A DNA stretch of 64,000 bases from Prochilodus magdalenae (GCA_024036415.1 JAMWET010001888.1:444001-508000); one strand, 5' to 3'. Positions 1 to 12,934 are shown, numbered from the stretch's first letter. Translations and numbers: made by a program. Notes: generated from the sequence alone by a model not told the origin.

Positions 1-1565
1 AGATAACTAGTCATCAGGCTCCAAACATGAGTGTGCATAGTGGAAAAACACAGAGGACCTCTGACCACTCCTGTGTTTGGAGTGCCCCACTGGAGCGTAG
101 AGAGGGATTAGGTGAACAGTGCGCAGTGGGTGGAAAGAGATGCTGACTGCATCGGCGGTCACAAAAGGGGGGTGATAATAGGACTGGACAAACATGACAC
201 AAAAGGGACTCGTTTAAAAGAGAGAGAGCTTGTTTTACAAAAGAAATGCTGTGCTGCTCTCTCTGCTCACTCCATCTCCCTCACTCATACGCTCACCTTC
301 CCTTCAGATCTCTAACTGCCCTTACCTTTTTGTTAAATACTCTTTTAAAGGAAGAGCCAGTGTGAACAGTGTACAGGTCATGTACGGCAGTCAGGGGTCA
401 GTATTTAGGACAGGGACAGCTGTTGCCAGTCCGAGACGTACGATTCCTATTAAACGTTTGGTGGTATTACTATTATACTAGTGATTGATGACACACTTAA
501 TAGAGTGATACGGGTCTTGTGTGTTTGTAAAGAACAGAAAGCAAAAAGCAAATATTGGTCTCAGTGGATGAAAAATATCCTTTGAAGACATTGGCCATTC
601 ATTGCAAATACCAAAACTACTCATTTCAGTGGGTAAAAGGAATACTGGGTAAAGGAATACTCCAGATCTTTTCAATGCAGTCTTTATCTGCTTCATCTGT
701 ATTACGCTGTGAATTAGCATGGTCACAAGTTTAAACCATATCCCTTTAATTAGAATATTTCCTCCCTTTAAACCTCATCTTCAGTAACAGTACTAAAGTA
801 TTTACCTTTAAATGTACTTAAGTATGGAGAGTAACGGGAGCATGATTTATTATGACTCTAATGTCCTATTATCATTTCTAGAATGAGACTCTTAATCAGC
901 TCACTGTAGGTGAAGAGACTCTGGTGTCTCTCAGTCCACCAGTCTGTAATAGAAGGTCATTCATAAGACACTGACGTCTATTCAAATGATCATAAACACA
1001 TAACACTGAAGGAGAACAGGTTCCATTAGCTAGAACCAAGCTCTGTCCAACAGCTCAAAACAAGCTCAGAACCAGATGACCGCCGTTCCCTGATTGGTGG
1101 GCTCCATTCACACTTCTTTTGTTTGGGCGTGTTACGTTTTTATGCTCACATTCGCCAAAAGGAAGGACAAATTATTTACATTATTTACATAATGTAAATA
1201 AACATACACACTACAACACACTACAGTACACTAACACATTAACCTTACTGAGGTACTGTCCACCACTGAAAACTCGCTCATTAGGGGTAGCTGTTGAATT
1301 ACTGCATAAATAAATGCTAAAAATATGTGACCATGTGTGTAACACGAGTGTTAAAGCTGTTCTTGTGAAGCTTCATCCAACATCTGGGACCTGGCAAAGA
1401 AAAAGCAGTTCCAGTTACTTTCTCATTCACTAACGTATGCTGCTATCTTTTGTCATCAACCGAGAACATGGGAAAATTCCAGTTCCTACTAATTCCTCCA
1501 TCTGGAAAACCAGAAAGAGCCAATGACATACTTCATTTAAGGCATCCAACGAAAAAATTAGCTTG
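1..1565. other. Intergenic stretch without recognisable gene
   Basis: I see no exon with convincing splice sites and no protein similarity on either strand. The only open frames are short and without recognisable motifs. The composition is ordinary and AT-leaning. Confidence 0.5.
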
Positions 1566-1573
1566 AAGTGGAG

Positions 1574-2096
1574 AGTGAAACTGAAACACCTGGTTTTAGA
1601 CCACAATCATTTATTAGTATGGTGTAGGGCCTCCTTTTGCGGCCAGTACAGCGTCATTTGGGCAGCCGTGGTTTTATGTTTTTTGGATACAATCCGGGTT
1701 AGCACCCGAACATCCCTTTCAGACAGCTTCCTCCTGCGTCCACAGTTAATCCTGTTGGATGTGGTTCGTCCTTCTTGGTGGTATGCTGACATTACCCTGG
1801 ATACCGTGGCTCTTGATACATCACAAAGACTTGCTGTCTTGGTCACAGATGCGCCAGCAAGACGTGCACCAACAGTTTGTCCTCTTTTGAACTCTGGTAT
1901 GTCACCCATAATGTTGTGTGCATTGCAGTATTTTGAGCAGAACTGTGCTCTTACCTGCTAACTGAACCTTCACACTCTGCTCTTACTGGTGCAATGTGCA
2001 ATTAATGAAGATTGGCCACCAGGCTGGTCCAATTTAGCCATGAGACCTCCCACACTAAAACGACAGGTGTTTCAGTTTCATTGTCCAACCCCTGTA
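1574..2096 (-). mobile_element. Tc1-like non-autonomous element, copy 1
   Basis: The right end reads as a TIR (ggtgtttcagtttcattgtc) and the left end carries its complement but is truncated by a few bases. Inside, the minus strand at about 1607-1909 encodes a 100-residue transposase N-terminal fragment. It has a helix-turn-helix stretch (SLCDVSRATVSRVMSAYHQ) followed by a basic GRRRKLSER segment, typical of Tc1/mariner DNA-binding domains. No DDE catalytic region follows, so the copy cannot move by itself. Closely similar copies sit near 36.8 kb and 40.4 kb. Confidence 0.85.
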
Positions 2097-2989
2097 AATG
2101 TTAATAGGTTTCCCAGTGGCTTCCATTGTTAGCATGTTTTCAAAAGTTATTGTCCATGGTAGTCCACTGCAGGATGAAGCTGATATCATGTTGGGAAGAC
2201 TCTGGAGTGGTTCTTTAAGGTCCCCTAAAGGTTCATTTTAAGCCCCGGGTTTTGAATCAGCTACCCTTTAGCTGACCAACGATTGCTCCTAGTACATTAC
2301 AGTGTAGCTAGATTGTTTAATGATTATGACTGTGTGGAATTTCTATTATTTATGAAAACATATTAAGGTATAACAGGGGAAGACACCGAGTGCAAACGTC
2401 CACTGTGAAGTTCTCGAGTAAATACCTCTCATGATCATGCTCATTTTGCACCATTGTATTGCTGGACTGGTGAGTGTACAGATGCGCCATTGACTTGCAG
2501 CAGTGGCGTCCAGTTACAAGGTCCATGAAGACATCATACTGCAAAGTGCTATGGAGTTCTCTGGATAGGTGTTCCACTTTGTCTGCCATGTAATCACCAA
2601 CAAAACAATGCAGTGGTGACTCTGTGTCTCATTTCATAATCTCTCTGTTACATTATGTGCTATAGCGTCCTTTGTGCGCTGTACACCATGGGTATGCCAT
2701 TGCTCCTGTTCATTGCTGGGATGCCGGACATACTGAAGTGCATTAGTCACCTAAGATTGTTCTCATCAAGATGTTCCGGCCAGCAACGAGTCAAGCGGGA
2801 AAGTTCATCTCACACCACATGATCGCAGTTCCAGCCACTATTCCACTACTCACATATCGTTTTTGTACCATCTATGGTTTTTGAAAATAAAGAGCTCTGT
2901 TGTACAAAGCAGCAGTAATTAAAGGAATGTGTCTGTATGCATTGAGGTCGCCAGCTAGTGATTTTTCAGTCTAGGGTTTTGTGAGAAAT
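2097..2989. other. Intergenic stretch, nothing recognised
   Basis: No supported gene. Some phrases resemble decayed transposon DNA, but I cannot align them confidently with the other copies in this window. Confidence 0.4.
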
Positions 2990-3150
2990 GCACTCATCAT
3001 CAAAAAATAGTTGCACAAATAGTTACACCCAGAAGGAATGAAACTTGGTGAGCAGGCTCATGCAAATGATCCAAGTATGAGCGGAATAGCAATTACCTGC
3101 TGCAGGCTGAATAGGTAGACCAAAAAAATTGCCAGTTGTGACTGAAATGT
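2990..3150. mobile_element. Fragment of the 'gcaccca-gaaggaa' Tc1-like family
   Basis: The segment starts with actcatcatcaaaaaatag and continues with a 'cacccagaaggaatgaaact' phrase. The same end sequence recurs near 5.27, 27.17, 32.22 and 52.77 kb. It stops where the next transposon begins, so that insertion probably truncated it. Confidence 0.6.
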
Positions 3151-4001
3151 ACAAACCGGATTCCAAAAAAGTTGGGACACTAAACAAATTGTGAATAAAA
3201 ACTGAATGCAATGATGTGGAGGTGCCAACATCTAATATTTTATTCAGAGTAGAACACAAATCACAGATCAGAAGTTTAAACTGAGAGAATGTATCATTTT
3301 AAGGGAAAAATATGTTGTTTCAAAATTTCATGGCGTCAACAAATCCCAAAAAAGTTGGGACAAGGCCAGTTTTACCACTGTGTGGCATCCCCCCTTCTTC
3401 TTACAACACTCAACAGACGTCTGGGGACAGAGGAGACCAGTTTCTCAAGTTTATCCAGTAGAGTTTTACGGCCTTGACCCTTACGCACAGCGATTGTTCC
3501 AGATTCTCTGAATCTTTTGATGATGTTATGCACGGTTGATGACGATAACTTAAAAGTCTTTGCTATTTTACGCTGGGTAACACCATTCTGGTATTGCTAC
3601 ACTATCTTTCTGCGCAACAATGGTGGAATTGGTGATCCTCTTACCATCTTGGCTTCAGAGAGACACTGACACTCTGAGAAGCTCTTTTTATACCCAATCA
3701 TGTTGTCAGTTGACCTAATTAGTGTCAATTGGTCTTCCAGCTGTTCGTTCTATGCTCAATTTCCTTTTTCCATCCACTTATTGCTACTTGTCTTAACTTT
3801 TTGGGGATTTGTTGACGCCATGAAATTTTGAAACAACATATTTTCCCCTTAAAATGATACATTCTCTCAGTTTAAACTTTTGATCTGTGATTTGTGTTCA
3901 ATTCTGAATAAAATATTAGATGTTGGCACCTCCACATCATTGCATTCAGTTTTTATTCACAATTTGTTTAGTGTCCCAACTTTTTTGGAATCCGGTTTGT
4001 A
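3151..4001. mobile_element. DNA transposon with terminal inverted repeats of about 230 bp
   Basis: The left arm (3151 to about 3365) begins with aaccggattccaaaaaagtt and includes a 'gttgggacactaaac' phrase. The right arm (about 3785-4001) is its near-perfect reverse complement and ends with 'ttttggaatccggttt'. The 420-bp core contains minus-strand remnants of a transposase helix-turn-helix region but no intact frame. Both outer ends abut a 'gtac' sequence, consistent with a short target duplication. Repeats with this end sequence are widespread in teleosts, but I do not assign a superfamily with confidence. Confidence 0.8.
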
Positions 4002-4059
4002 CCTAATAGCATGTCACACCTCCACTAGCACTGGTAACAGCTGTGATTGGATTTGGGAT

Positions 4060-4260
4060 GGACTGGACAGGTTTCTGGATGTAGGCCACATCAATGTTCA
4101 GGCACTACTGAATCAAAGAATTGAGCAGGTGGGTCCGATTTGGTGGATGCCTTCCCTGTACATTTCTGAGGAGAATGTCCTGTAGACTGGGATTTTTACC
4201 ATTGCTGGAATTCCCATTTGACCGTTCACATCCATACAGCTGCAGGTTGAGCTACTTCCT
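4060..4260. repeat. Interspersed repeat fragment (family shared with 49.2 and 61.2 kb)
   Basis: The stretch contains 'gtaggccacatcaatgttca' and 'gagcaggtgggtccgattt', which match in inverted orientation the repeats near 44.58, 49.22 and 61.22 kb. No coding potential is seen. Confidence 0.5.
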
Positions 4261-5261
4261 TCACACTATGGTCTTTGGCACACCCACATGCAATCACTCC
4301 CATCAATAACATCTGCTTTGGAGCCATCGAAACAAGAAAGGGGTGGTTGATTTATAGTTTGTACTGTATTCATAATTAAAGCATTGTTAATAAAGTCAGA
4401 TACATCAAAATAGAAGCAAGAAATATCAAATTTAATGGGAAAATCAATACCACATAACCCAGTAGATAGTGACTGTATAAACACATGCCAGTGTTATATT
4501 AGAGCATGATCGTTTGACAATGCCTGCATTTGAGTAGCAAGGATATGGGTAAGATGTGTCACATCATCGTCGGATTATGTATGTCTGGTGAGGCCTCATC
4601 ACCACAGCCGAGCTGAACCTATTTGGTGTCTAGATCAGACAATAGACCGTCTAGTCTTGAGCTTGAAGCAGTCAGAAATATTTACTGACAAAGTACTAAC
4701 AGATTGCTCATATTCCCTGACAAATATTTGGTTGCTATGGCAATGGCCCTCAAAACACCTGACAATAGCAAAATGATGCCAGCGCTTCTGACAAACTGTG
4801 GTCAGACAATCCCACCGCATTGTGAAGCATTGTTTATAGACCGCTGGGGAGGAATTGCTCCAGGTGTGTTAGCAGAATTAAATGGCAAACTGCCACTGAT
4901 TGAAAATCAAGGAGGGACATGCCCACTGCACCGTTGCTCATGTCACCACACAAAGGGGTCCAATTAGTCGAGCTGTGAGGCTTATTGCTTCATGCATCAA
5001 ATAGCAATTCAAAGCGATCGATGTAACAGAAGTGGCACCGTGTTAAAGTATCCCTTGCATCGTGTTTGCATAATGTTTAATAATGCAACAAGACAACCCA
5101 ACACATGCAAACACCAGGGTGCAGTGATCCAGCAATCAGAGGCCAAACGAAAACAATAAAAATGGACTACTAATAGATCCATAACAAATGCATTTTGTAT
5201 ATTTACAAATTCTGTATTGGAAAATGACATACCAAGGTTTTAAAAATGGAGTATTCATATG
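4261..5261. other. Intergenic stretch, nothing recognised
   Basis: No splice-supported exon, RNA gene or clear repeat boundary could be found. Confidence 0.4.
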
Positions 5262-5865
5262 CGTTAGTCATCAAAACAATAGCTGTACCAGTAGCTGCAC
5301 CCCGAAGGAATCAAACGACAGGAATGAAACTTGCTGGGTAGGCTTGGCATCATGAGACATACCAATGATTCACGTACATGTGATGCCAAAGACAGGCCTT
5401 ATTGGTGTACCTCCTGACCCAACAGCGAGCAGTGATGCCCATCATAAGTCATCATGAGTGCCAGCACCATGGACAGACAGCTGGCTGATGCAGCTTGATG
5501 CTGTGACGTTACGTTGACTTCCCATAACACCACGTCAACGTTGCCAAAGACTGCAATGGTGTCGCCCAGATTGGAGTGGCTCAGAATGGCAGCAGGTCAT
5601 CTTCAGTGACGAGTCCCGCTTTTGTCTTGGTGGAGACGACCAAAAACTGTCATGTGTCACACGTCCAGATGGCCTGCTGTCACTCCACCTCCACCCCTAC
5701 CACAAAATCTGCAGGAACTGCGCAGGAGAATTTAAGCTGCATGGGATGGGTTATCAGAGGACACCATTAGGAACCTCTACACCTCCTTCCTTCCCAATAG
5801 CATTGCAATCTGACACTTCCTTCTGGGTGCAGCTATTCTTTGCTGATGAAGGTATGAGTGTAAAT
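5262..5865 (+). mobile_element. Tc1-like non-autonomous element, family A copy
   Basis: The ends are inverted relative to each other (left: tagctgcaccccgaaggaat; right: ttctgggtgcagctattctt). The interior, about 5550-5660, encodes a decayed FSDESRFCLGG-type stretch that resembles the first catalytic Asp region of Tc1/DDE_3 transposases. Several frameshifts and missing segments show that it is dead. Other copies or fragments lie near 10.1, 13.4-14.2, 27.2, 28.9-30.1, 30.8-31.7, 32.2-32.9, 35.5, 42.6 and 52.8 kb. Confidence 0.75.
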
Positions 5866-5996
5866 AGAGGCCGTTGGGTCCTGTTTTTGTAAGATCTAGA
5901 ATGTTTGAAAATATTAATTGTCATTACATCATCAATCAAACTGGTGACTAATCACGAATTCACTGAGAACATACATTTCAATCAGTGCCATTGTTT

Positions 5997-6002
5997 TTTA
6001 TT
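5997..6002 (-). terminator. liat1: Poly(A) signal of liat1
   Basis: A canonical AATAAA on the minus strand lies about 150 nt past the liat1 stop codon. Cleavage would be expected near 5980. Confidence 0.6.
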
Positions 6003-6152
6003 AAGCAACAGAGTTTAAATGAATTTGATCAGATCCAATGGTAAATAGTATGAAGCAGTCATAATGGCAGAGTACAGAGTACATGGCTGGCACAGGATGG
6101 GGGTCTACCACAGCCCCTTAGCATGAGAAGAAAAAAAATCAAGCCACAGAAT

Positions 6153-7926
6153 CTACAATGCCTTTGCGGTTGCGCCCGCCTTTGGCACTCTGCCCAGTTT
6201 AGAAACGTCCCGGACTGGACCCGTCTGGAAGTCTGCCCCGATATTTTCTAAGAAAGTCTGCCTGGATGCCATGTAGCGCTTGCGACGGTTCGCTCTGTAA
6301 AGCTCCATCCGCTCTGCTTCAGCAGCAGGATCCTCTAGAACCCCTTCCCACCTCAGGCTCTCCTGTGTCTGGCTGCTCAGTTCTGCTTTGTCCTCTTTAG
6401 GTGGACCTGGGTCTTCTTCCAGCACCGGCGCTGTGGTTTTGCATTTCCGGCTCTTCCTGCTGCCCCTCTCTTTGGCGTGGCCTTTGGCTTCGTTCAGGTC
6501 GCTGCTCTTCTCTGCCTTTGCCCTCTCCTCTGTCCGGGGCCTCTCTGGAGCGCAAAGAACAAAGAGCCAGGGCAGATAGATTACAAGTTAATCCCCCAGC
6601 ACAAATTAGACTAAGTGATGGTCCCAAGTCCCATGAGAAAGTGGCATCATTTCAAAGCCTGGAGGTGTGAAATGTGGCACTCATCTACTGAGCCTGTAGT
6701 ATCCTGTTTTCCTGAAGCCCTGCGGTCTAAAAGTGCAACAGGGTAAATGGCTCCAGTACAACAGAAGAATAAAAAAATGAAGTATGGCGGATCTGATATT
6801 AAAACAACAATAATAACCAGAGTGGAGCCCTAGGTAAACATTCACACTCCAACCAGCGTTCGTCGCCACTACACTATAAATAATCTGACACCAACAATTT
6901 TTTTTATTTTAGAAGTTCACATGATATACAATCATAAACAACATTAAAAACTGTAATTCAAAAATAGAAATATGCCCTCGGGGGCCCCCCACTGGTCTAG
7001 GGCCCTAAGCAGTTGCCTGCCTTACCAGGTGGCAAGTGGTGCCTTTAACAACAACAACAACATCATCAATAATAATGTATTTTAATTATTATTAATGTGA
7101 ATATTATTATTGATGCTGATGTTGTTATAATAACAACAACAACAACAACAACAATAATAATTTTTATTATAATAATAATTATATAATAATAATAATAATA
7201 ATAATTATTATTTTATTATAATAATTTTAATAATAATTATTATTTTTAGTAATAATAATTATATACTACTAATAATAATTATATACATAATCATTTTTAG
7301 TATAATAATAATAATAATTATTATTATTATTATTATTATACTAAAAATGGTTATGTATATAATTATTATTACTAAAAATACACTATTACTATTACTACTA
7401 ATTTTTTATTATTATTATTATTGTGATTATTATATTATTACTGTTGTTGTTATTGTTATTATATTATTACCGTTGTTGTTGTTGTTGTTGGTATTTTATA
7501 TAAAATAATAACTATTCTAATTGCTGTATATAATTTTTATTATAATAATATAATTATATTTAAAGATCATTATTATTCTTGTTATTATTATCCTTTAATA
7601 ATTTATTATTGTTATCATTATTCATATTTTAGATCAGCCCAAGGTCATCCTGGGTTAGCATGTGCTGTGACTGTGGTTTATGAAGTGGTGAGGTTTATTC
7701 TCCTCGGGTCTAAAATCAGGAGAGGGCACAGCCACTAACCTGAATCGTCCGAGTTTGAGGGCGTGCTGGGATGTCCTCTCTTCTTCACCTCAGAGGTCGA
7801 TTTGTCTTTTTCTTTGGCTTTGTTTCTCTTCTTCTTTTTTCCTTCTTTGGGAATGTGCTGACCTTTCCGTGTGGGGGGATTCTCCTCGCACTCAGAGCCT
7901 TTACTGCGGCCCCCCCGGGTCGCCAT
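6153..7926 (-). CDS. liat1: Protein LIAT1 (Ligand of ATE1), two exons
   Basis: The coding exons are 7926-7740 and 6544-6153, giving 192 aa. The donor is GTTAGT, the acceptor ends in CTCCAG, and the phase-1 junction is consistent. Residues about 20-50 are very lysine-rich (GKKKKRNKAKEKDK), and the middle is charged and probably disordered. The C-terminal part holds the family's conserved block (SLRWEGVLEDPAAEAERMEL, then YRANRRKRYMASRQ). In mammals LIAT1 binds the arginyltransferase ATE1, and its lysine-rich region binds JMJD6 (family knowledge); no enzymatic role is implied by this sequence. The start ATG at 7926 is the first in a CpG-rich leader. The primate-type tandem repeat is absent. The human orthologue lies on 17p13.3. 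Confidence 0.88.
6545..7739 (-). other. liat1: liat1 intron with AT-rich cruciform block
   Basis: The intron is ordinary up to about 7020 and then becomes almost pure A/T with AAC, AAT and ATT triplet runs to about 7625. No further exon is seen. Confidence 0.75.
7029..7625. repeat. AAT/ATT/AAC triplet-repeat tract with internal palindrome
   Basis: The tract is a mixture of (AAC)n, (AAT)n and (ATT)n. Around 7290-7365 there is a near-perfect inverted repeat: arms containing tatatacataatcattttta and its complement flank (AAT)n/(ATT)n at the centre. It could form a long hairpin or cruciform. Confidence 0.85.
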
Positions 7927-7929
7927 GCT

Positions 7930-8225
7930 GTAACTCTGCAGTTTGTTTTAGTTCCGGTTCTCGGTTTATCACCTCATTACTGTGGCTGAAGTTTTATCAG
8001 ACGGAGGGGAGCGGTAGCCCACTGTTTGCTCCAACCTGTATCTCTTGCTCCCCGGGGGTCGCCAGAAGACCTCCGAGCCCCGAGGAAAGTAGTTTCCTGG
8101 TTTAAGGTCGGGGGTTAAGCGGGTCCCGCCTGCGTGAGGAGACGCTGTGCCGCGGTCCGCTGAGGAGGAAATCTCTCGGGGTCGAAAGGTTTGAGGAGAC
8201 GCCGACGCGGCTCCATGGAAACCAG
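7930..8225. promoter_or_regulatory. CpG-rich probable promoter of liat1
   Basis: The DNA just upstream of the liat1 ATG is GC-rich and rich in CpG dinucleotides (for example gtcgggggttaagcgggtcc), in contrast to its AT-rich surroundings. No TATA box is obvious. The call rests on composition and position only. Confidence 0.5.
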
Positions 8226-8299
8226 GCTCCTCCCCTTACCCTGTCCTGGGGGAGGAGTTCTACTGGCGCTAATTAAACTCATAGAGAGATTCAGACTCG

Positions 8300-8935
8300 C
8301 ATTACAGTAATGTACTACCGATCAGCAGAACAGCGTAACAGTTCAAGTGCACAGATACACAGTCGAGTCACATTATTATATACTCCTTGTGGGAGAACAC
8401 ACGCTGGTGGTGGCAGTGTTATGGTCTGGGTAATGTTTGGCATTCTTGGGCCCACACATCCATGTGGAAGGCACTCTCAACTGGTTTGGGTATGAATCCA
8501 TCCTTTCAGATCATGTACACCCATACATGCTGATCGCCTTCCCTGGGGCAGATGGGATCTTCCAGCAAGACAACGCAACCTGTCACACGGCTAGAAATGT
8601 ACAAGACTTACAGGTACTACACTAGCCCGCTAATTCCCCAGTTCTGAACCCTTTGAATATCTGGGGGACCATCTCTGACGTGGTGTTCACTCTATGGATC
8701 CCACCCTACCGCAGCTGTGGGATGCACTGCAGTCAGCATGGCTCAAAATACCTGTGACAACCTATTACGACCTTATTGAGGCCCTACCAGCTTGGCTGTC
8801 CATGCTGCATGCGGTGGTTACTCTGGAAGCGGTGGTTACTCTGGATGTCTGGCCCACTTGCCGCATGGATGGATGGCACTTTGGTAAACCTCATCCACTT
8901 GCAAAACGTGGGCTACATCCACACTAGATTAGAGC
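8300..8935 (+). mobile_element. Decayed Tc1-like transposase (catalytic part)
   Basis: Plus-strand frames about 8390-8620 carry GGGSVMVW followed, after a frameshift, by GIFQQDNATCHTARN. This is the second catalytic Asp motif of DDE_3 transposases. Positions 8640-8820 continue with a decayed C-terminal part (LPQLWDALQSAW...IPVTTYYDLIEALP). A 17-bp direct duplication containing ggttactctgga lies near 8813-8850. Stops and frame changes make it a relic. Confidence 0.8.
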
Positions 8936-10040
8936 CACAAATCAGCCAAATGTACTTCTGCTGTATCTCCTGCCAGAAGTGGACCAGATCTGTTATGGAA
9001 GACATAGGCCAAATGCATGTATTAAATATGGGCCACCTTTGGCTCACTGTCGATTGCCAGTGCCAAAAGTGGGCCAGCAGTGCCATATCTTTGGCAGATG
9101 TGGCCATATTCGCATACCATCATAATAATGTGACTCTTGCATGAAGTAAATAAACCATAGCTTAATCATAGTGCAAAGCTTTAGTATGTTTAATAATTTC
9201 ACCAGTTTTTAGAATACGTGTTGACTTGAACAGTGGCGATTCTAGAGTATTGGCAGGGGGCCAGCAGCACCTGGATTTGAGACATGTTTTTACATGTTGT
9301 AAAAGTCATTAAAAAGTAGGACTGTATTGGAATTTTAATATTATACATGAAATATTTACCAATATTTACCAATGAAAAGCTGCTGTGCTTAATATATTTG
9401 AGTTCAGATGCATGTTTTTTTTTTTGCACATCTGTTTTCAGAAAGCCAGGTGCAGTGCAGGAGGCGGGGCTTAATACAAGGAAATAATAAAGCTGTCTTT
9501 TGGTAACACAAAGCGACTGAAGTTAGAACTGTTTAGTTGAATCATGAATTTTAAATCAGTGTGTTTTAATCTAATCAGAGAGACTGGTCTTTGTTGATAA
9601 AGCACAATAGCAGCAAGTTCACTAAAATTCAAGCAGGTAAACAGGATACTCAATTTGGTCTCCTTTATAGTGAAATCCATATTATTTAAAAATAAAAATG
9701 TATATGTATATTATATGTATATTGTATATATTTAAACAAAGCTTAATTAGTGATGTCATGAGTCATGCATAGTGAGACATGATTAGGTTCCAATATGGAG
9801 CAACTTCTGATTGAATGTTAATTCACAAACTGCAGTGAGAATGTGAAGATAACGTCCCAGAAACATAGCACTTCAGACCAAACTCTCCTCAGTACGGGCC
9901 CATAGCATTGGGAAACAGTTCTGACCACACACTTTCCATCACTAGTAGATACGACGCATTCACTGTTAACGAGAATTGAAGTTTTACTGTCAGTCCGACA
10001 CATGCAAGTTTCTGCTCAGCCACGTAAGTGACGTAAACCT
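8936..10040. other. Intergenic stretch, nothing recognised
   Basis: There are loosely repeated phrases around 8940-9110 (aagtgg-gcca variants) but no gene or clear element boundary. Confidence 0.4.
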
Positions 10041-10044
10041 GGCA

Positions 10045-10650
10045 TTCAGGGAGCAGTGGTGCCGTCCATGACTCATCTTGTTAGTGCCAGCGCCATTGGC
10101 ACACGGCTGCACAATGCAGGACTACACGCACACAGACCGTTACCACGACTGCCTTCAACACTACATCAACATCACCAAAAACTGCAATGGTTTCGTACCT
10201 GACTCAGAGTGACTCAGAATGGCAGCAGGCCATCTTCAGTTATGAGTCCCGCTTTTGTCTGGGAGGAGCCGACCAACGAATACGTGTGTGTAGGCAGCGT
10301 GGTCAACGCCATGACGAACATGGTTTGTTGTCACATGACACACGTCCAGACGACCTGGTGTCCCTCCACCTCAAGCCCTGCAGGAAGTGTGTGAGAATAT
10401 TCAAACTGCATGGGATGTATTATCGCAGAACACCATTGGGAACATACATGCAGAGATGTCTGACATCTGGCATTAGCCATACTGAGAGACACTACTTCTG
10501 TATATGTAGCTCAATAAACATTTCCCATATCAGTCTAAATGTATCATCATTTATTGATCCTGGTAACCTTTATCTTCCTTTCCAATGGCACTGCAATCTG
10601 ACACTTCCCTCTGGGTCCAACTCCTGTTTTGACGACGAGTGTATTTGCCC
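10045..10650 (+). mobile_element. Tc1-like family A copy with partial transposase frame
   Basis: The frame from 10187 runs 180 residues. It starts with SDSEWQQAIFSYESRFCLGG and continues into RIRVCRQRGQRHDEHGLLSH. This is the best-preserved piece of the DDE catalytic region of this family in the window. In the following part, the usual LLSHDTRP context has drifted and the frame reads into non-coding repeat sequence. The right end is a diverged copy of the family terminus (ccctctgggtccaactcctg). Confidence 0.75.
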
Positions 10651-12930
10651 AACAGACGCGTGGTTATTTTCTGTTTGTTTAAGTTGGTTAAGTATGTTTT
10701 TGCACTTTGCATCTACCCCTCTGCCATAATGTGTTTTAAAGTACAGTGTACATTAGGAATCTTGTCTCATACATAGTCATTTCATTAAAGCACCTCTGTA
10801 ATGTAGCTTTTAGAGGCCTTCAACTCTTTAGACATCTGGTTTCCATCACTACCACCACCACTGTAAACCATTCTGACTCAGTAGGTGTATCTATAATGAC
10901 ACACTTCAAATCAAACCACTCTGAATGGCTTTGTTTACAGTGACTGAATGATGCAAGAACTGTGGAATTCAGCCGAACATCATAGCAAGACATGGAAATA
11001 CTCGAACGACTCATTTGAAGCATGTAATAAAGTCATAATCTCAAAGAAAGAACTGGAAAAGTGCACTTCCTGAAGAAAACGCAGAGTGAGTGTGCTGCTT
11101 AGGCTCATTGCTAGCTACTTTCTATGCTGTGCTACGAATAAAATGGGAGGAATGAGGGGTGAATAAACCACACATAGAGGAGTGATGGTCAGTATGGCTA
11201 GAGAGTTTGGGGATTTGCGCTGAGTGAGTACGTGTAGTTTAGTGGTTGTTGATTAAAGAAGACAATAGGGATCGAATGAGGTAAAAATGAACAGAACTCT
11301 ATGGGAGAAAACAGGGAATAAAAACAAACAGAGAAGTGCGACCCAGAGCAATACTGACTTCATCCTCAGGGGTCTGTCCTGGGATGTGAAATGGTGCCTG
11401 TTGGTCATTATGCCAGAAGTACCTCCCCCACTTAATTCTTAATGAGGAAAATTCCATTGCTATGTGGAAACCAATAAAAAAACTGTACACAAGCTCACCA
11501 TTCCCAATCAGACCAAACCTTTTGCTGTTGGAATGGTGTTGATATAGTTGGAATGGTGGCTATGGGAGGAACAAGTGGTGAATAAACAACACCTAGGGTT
11601 TGGAAGGGGCCTGAAAATGAATGGGACACTATGAGGCAAAAAGAGAGGTGGGAAAAAAAGACTTGAGGGAGACTTTTCCATTCTAATCAATCTTCATGGG
11701 AAAAAAATCTGGACAAATCTGTTACGTTAACACCGTACATCCAAACCTAAAGCTGTTATAAGCACAACATTCCTGATCAGATTGAGCAATTTGGAATTGG
11801 AATGTGGTTGAAATCTCAAAGACTGCATGACTTAGCACATAAAAACATGTACAGAGAATATAGATATTAATGTTATTAAGTAATAATATTTTGTATAATA
11901 ATAATATAATATAATATAATTATAATATAATATTTATCTATATATTATATATTATAATAAATTACAAATTAAATAAATTATAATAAATGTTATGTAATTC
12001 TATTTAATTATCTTAATATTATAATTAATTATAATATTAGAAATATTATTATTACTCTAATTGTTTTAGAATGATATTTAATTTGTCATATTTTGGGTTT
12101 TTGCCAATTTGCCAAGGGTTTTTCTATTCTGGCTTCACCTTCAACACAATGGTGGAGGAAACTGACTGTTGCGGTGCTGTATATGATAAAACGCATTATA
12201 AGTTTTCGGCTCAGTCAGGAACATTATGTAGTGTAGACTCATGACTATCAATAAGTCTCAGCACCTGATTTTGGCTCGGAAACTGACCCTATACTTAGAA
12301 CAGGGCCATCACTTCAAGTGCTGCACTGGAACATGACTTGCGCCAGGATGCCAAATTTAGCAGCAGCTATAAAGGTTATAGTTGGGCCTACAGACAACAT
12401 AAAACTAAGCAGGCCAACAACAGCAGGGAAGACAGGAATCATGCCATAAAATGTTATTGACACGAGGAAGGCATATGACTTGGGTTCTTTAGGCCTATAA
12501 AATCGCAGTAGATCCAGTGATCCGTCTTTCTGGCTTCTTATCTGATACTGTGTGTTTATCTTTCTATCTGAAGTGGGAAGCATTAGTTACTCCTGAGCAA
12601 TGATGTGATCATGCCTAAGCTTGGCCCCATATGAAGTGTCCTTTGCTGCCAAATCCTTTGTAAGCACAGAGAAGGGGGGAAGACATGGGGGCCAGGCCTG
12701 CGGGGAATCCAAGGCAAAGGCACAGGCTAATTTTATCCATGCTGAGTTTTGGATGGGGATGCCCCCAATCCAGTTGACCTATCTATGCTCTGCCCACAGA
12801 TGCGTTCTTTTGTAGCAGCCTTTGCGATGGTGTCGGATGCCTTGGCAAAAATCCAATTCAGCCAGGAGTTTCAGGCTTAAAATGCTGCACTGCAGAGAGG
12901 ACTACTCAGCTTCATCCTTCAGTAATATTT
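10651..12930. other. Intergenic stretch with AT-rich block
   Basis: No gene was recognised. Positions 11860-12060 are nearly pure A/T with irregular TAATAT repeats. The short frames in the remainder have no motifs and no splice context. Confidence 0.45.
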
Positions 12931-12934
12931 CAGG

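Noticed and set aside
1607..1909. Possible host HTH transcription factor
   Set aside because: The same frame occurs in three dispersed copies with transposon ends and TA flanks; it is a transposase fragment.
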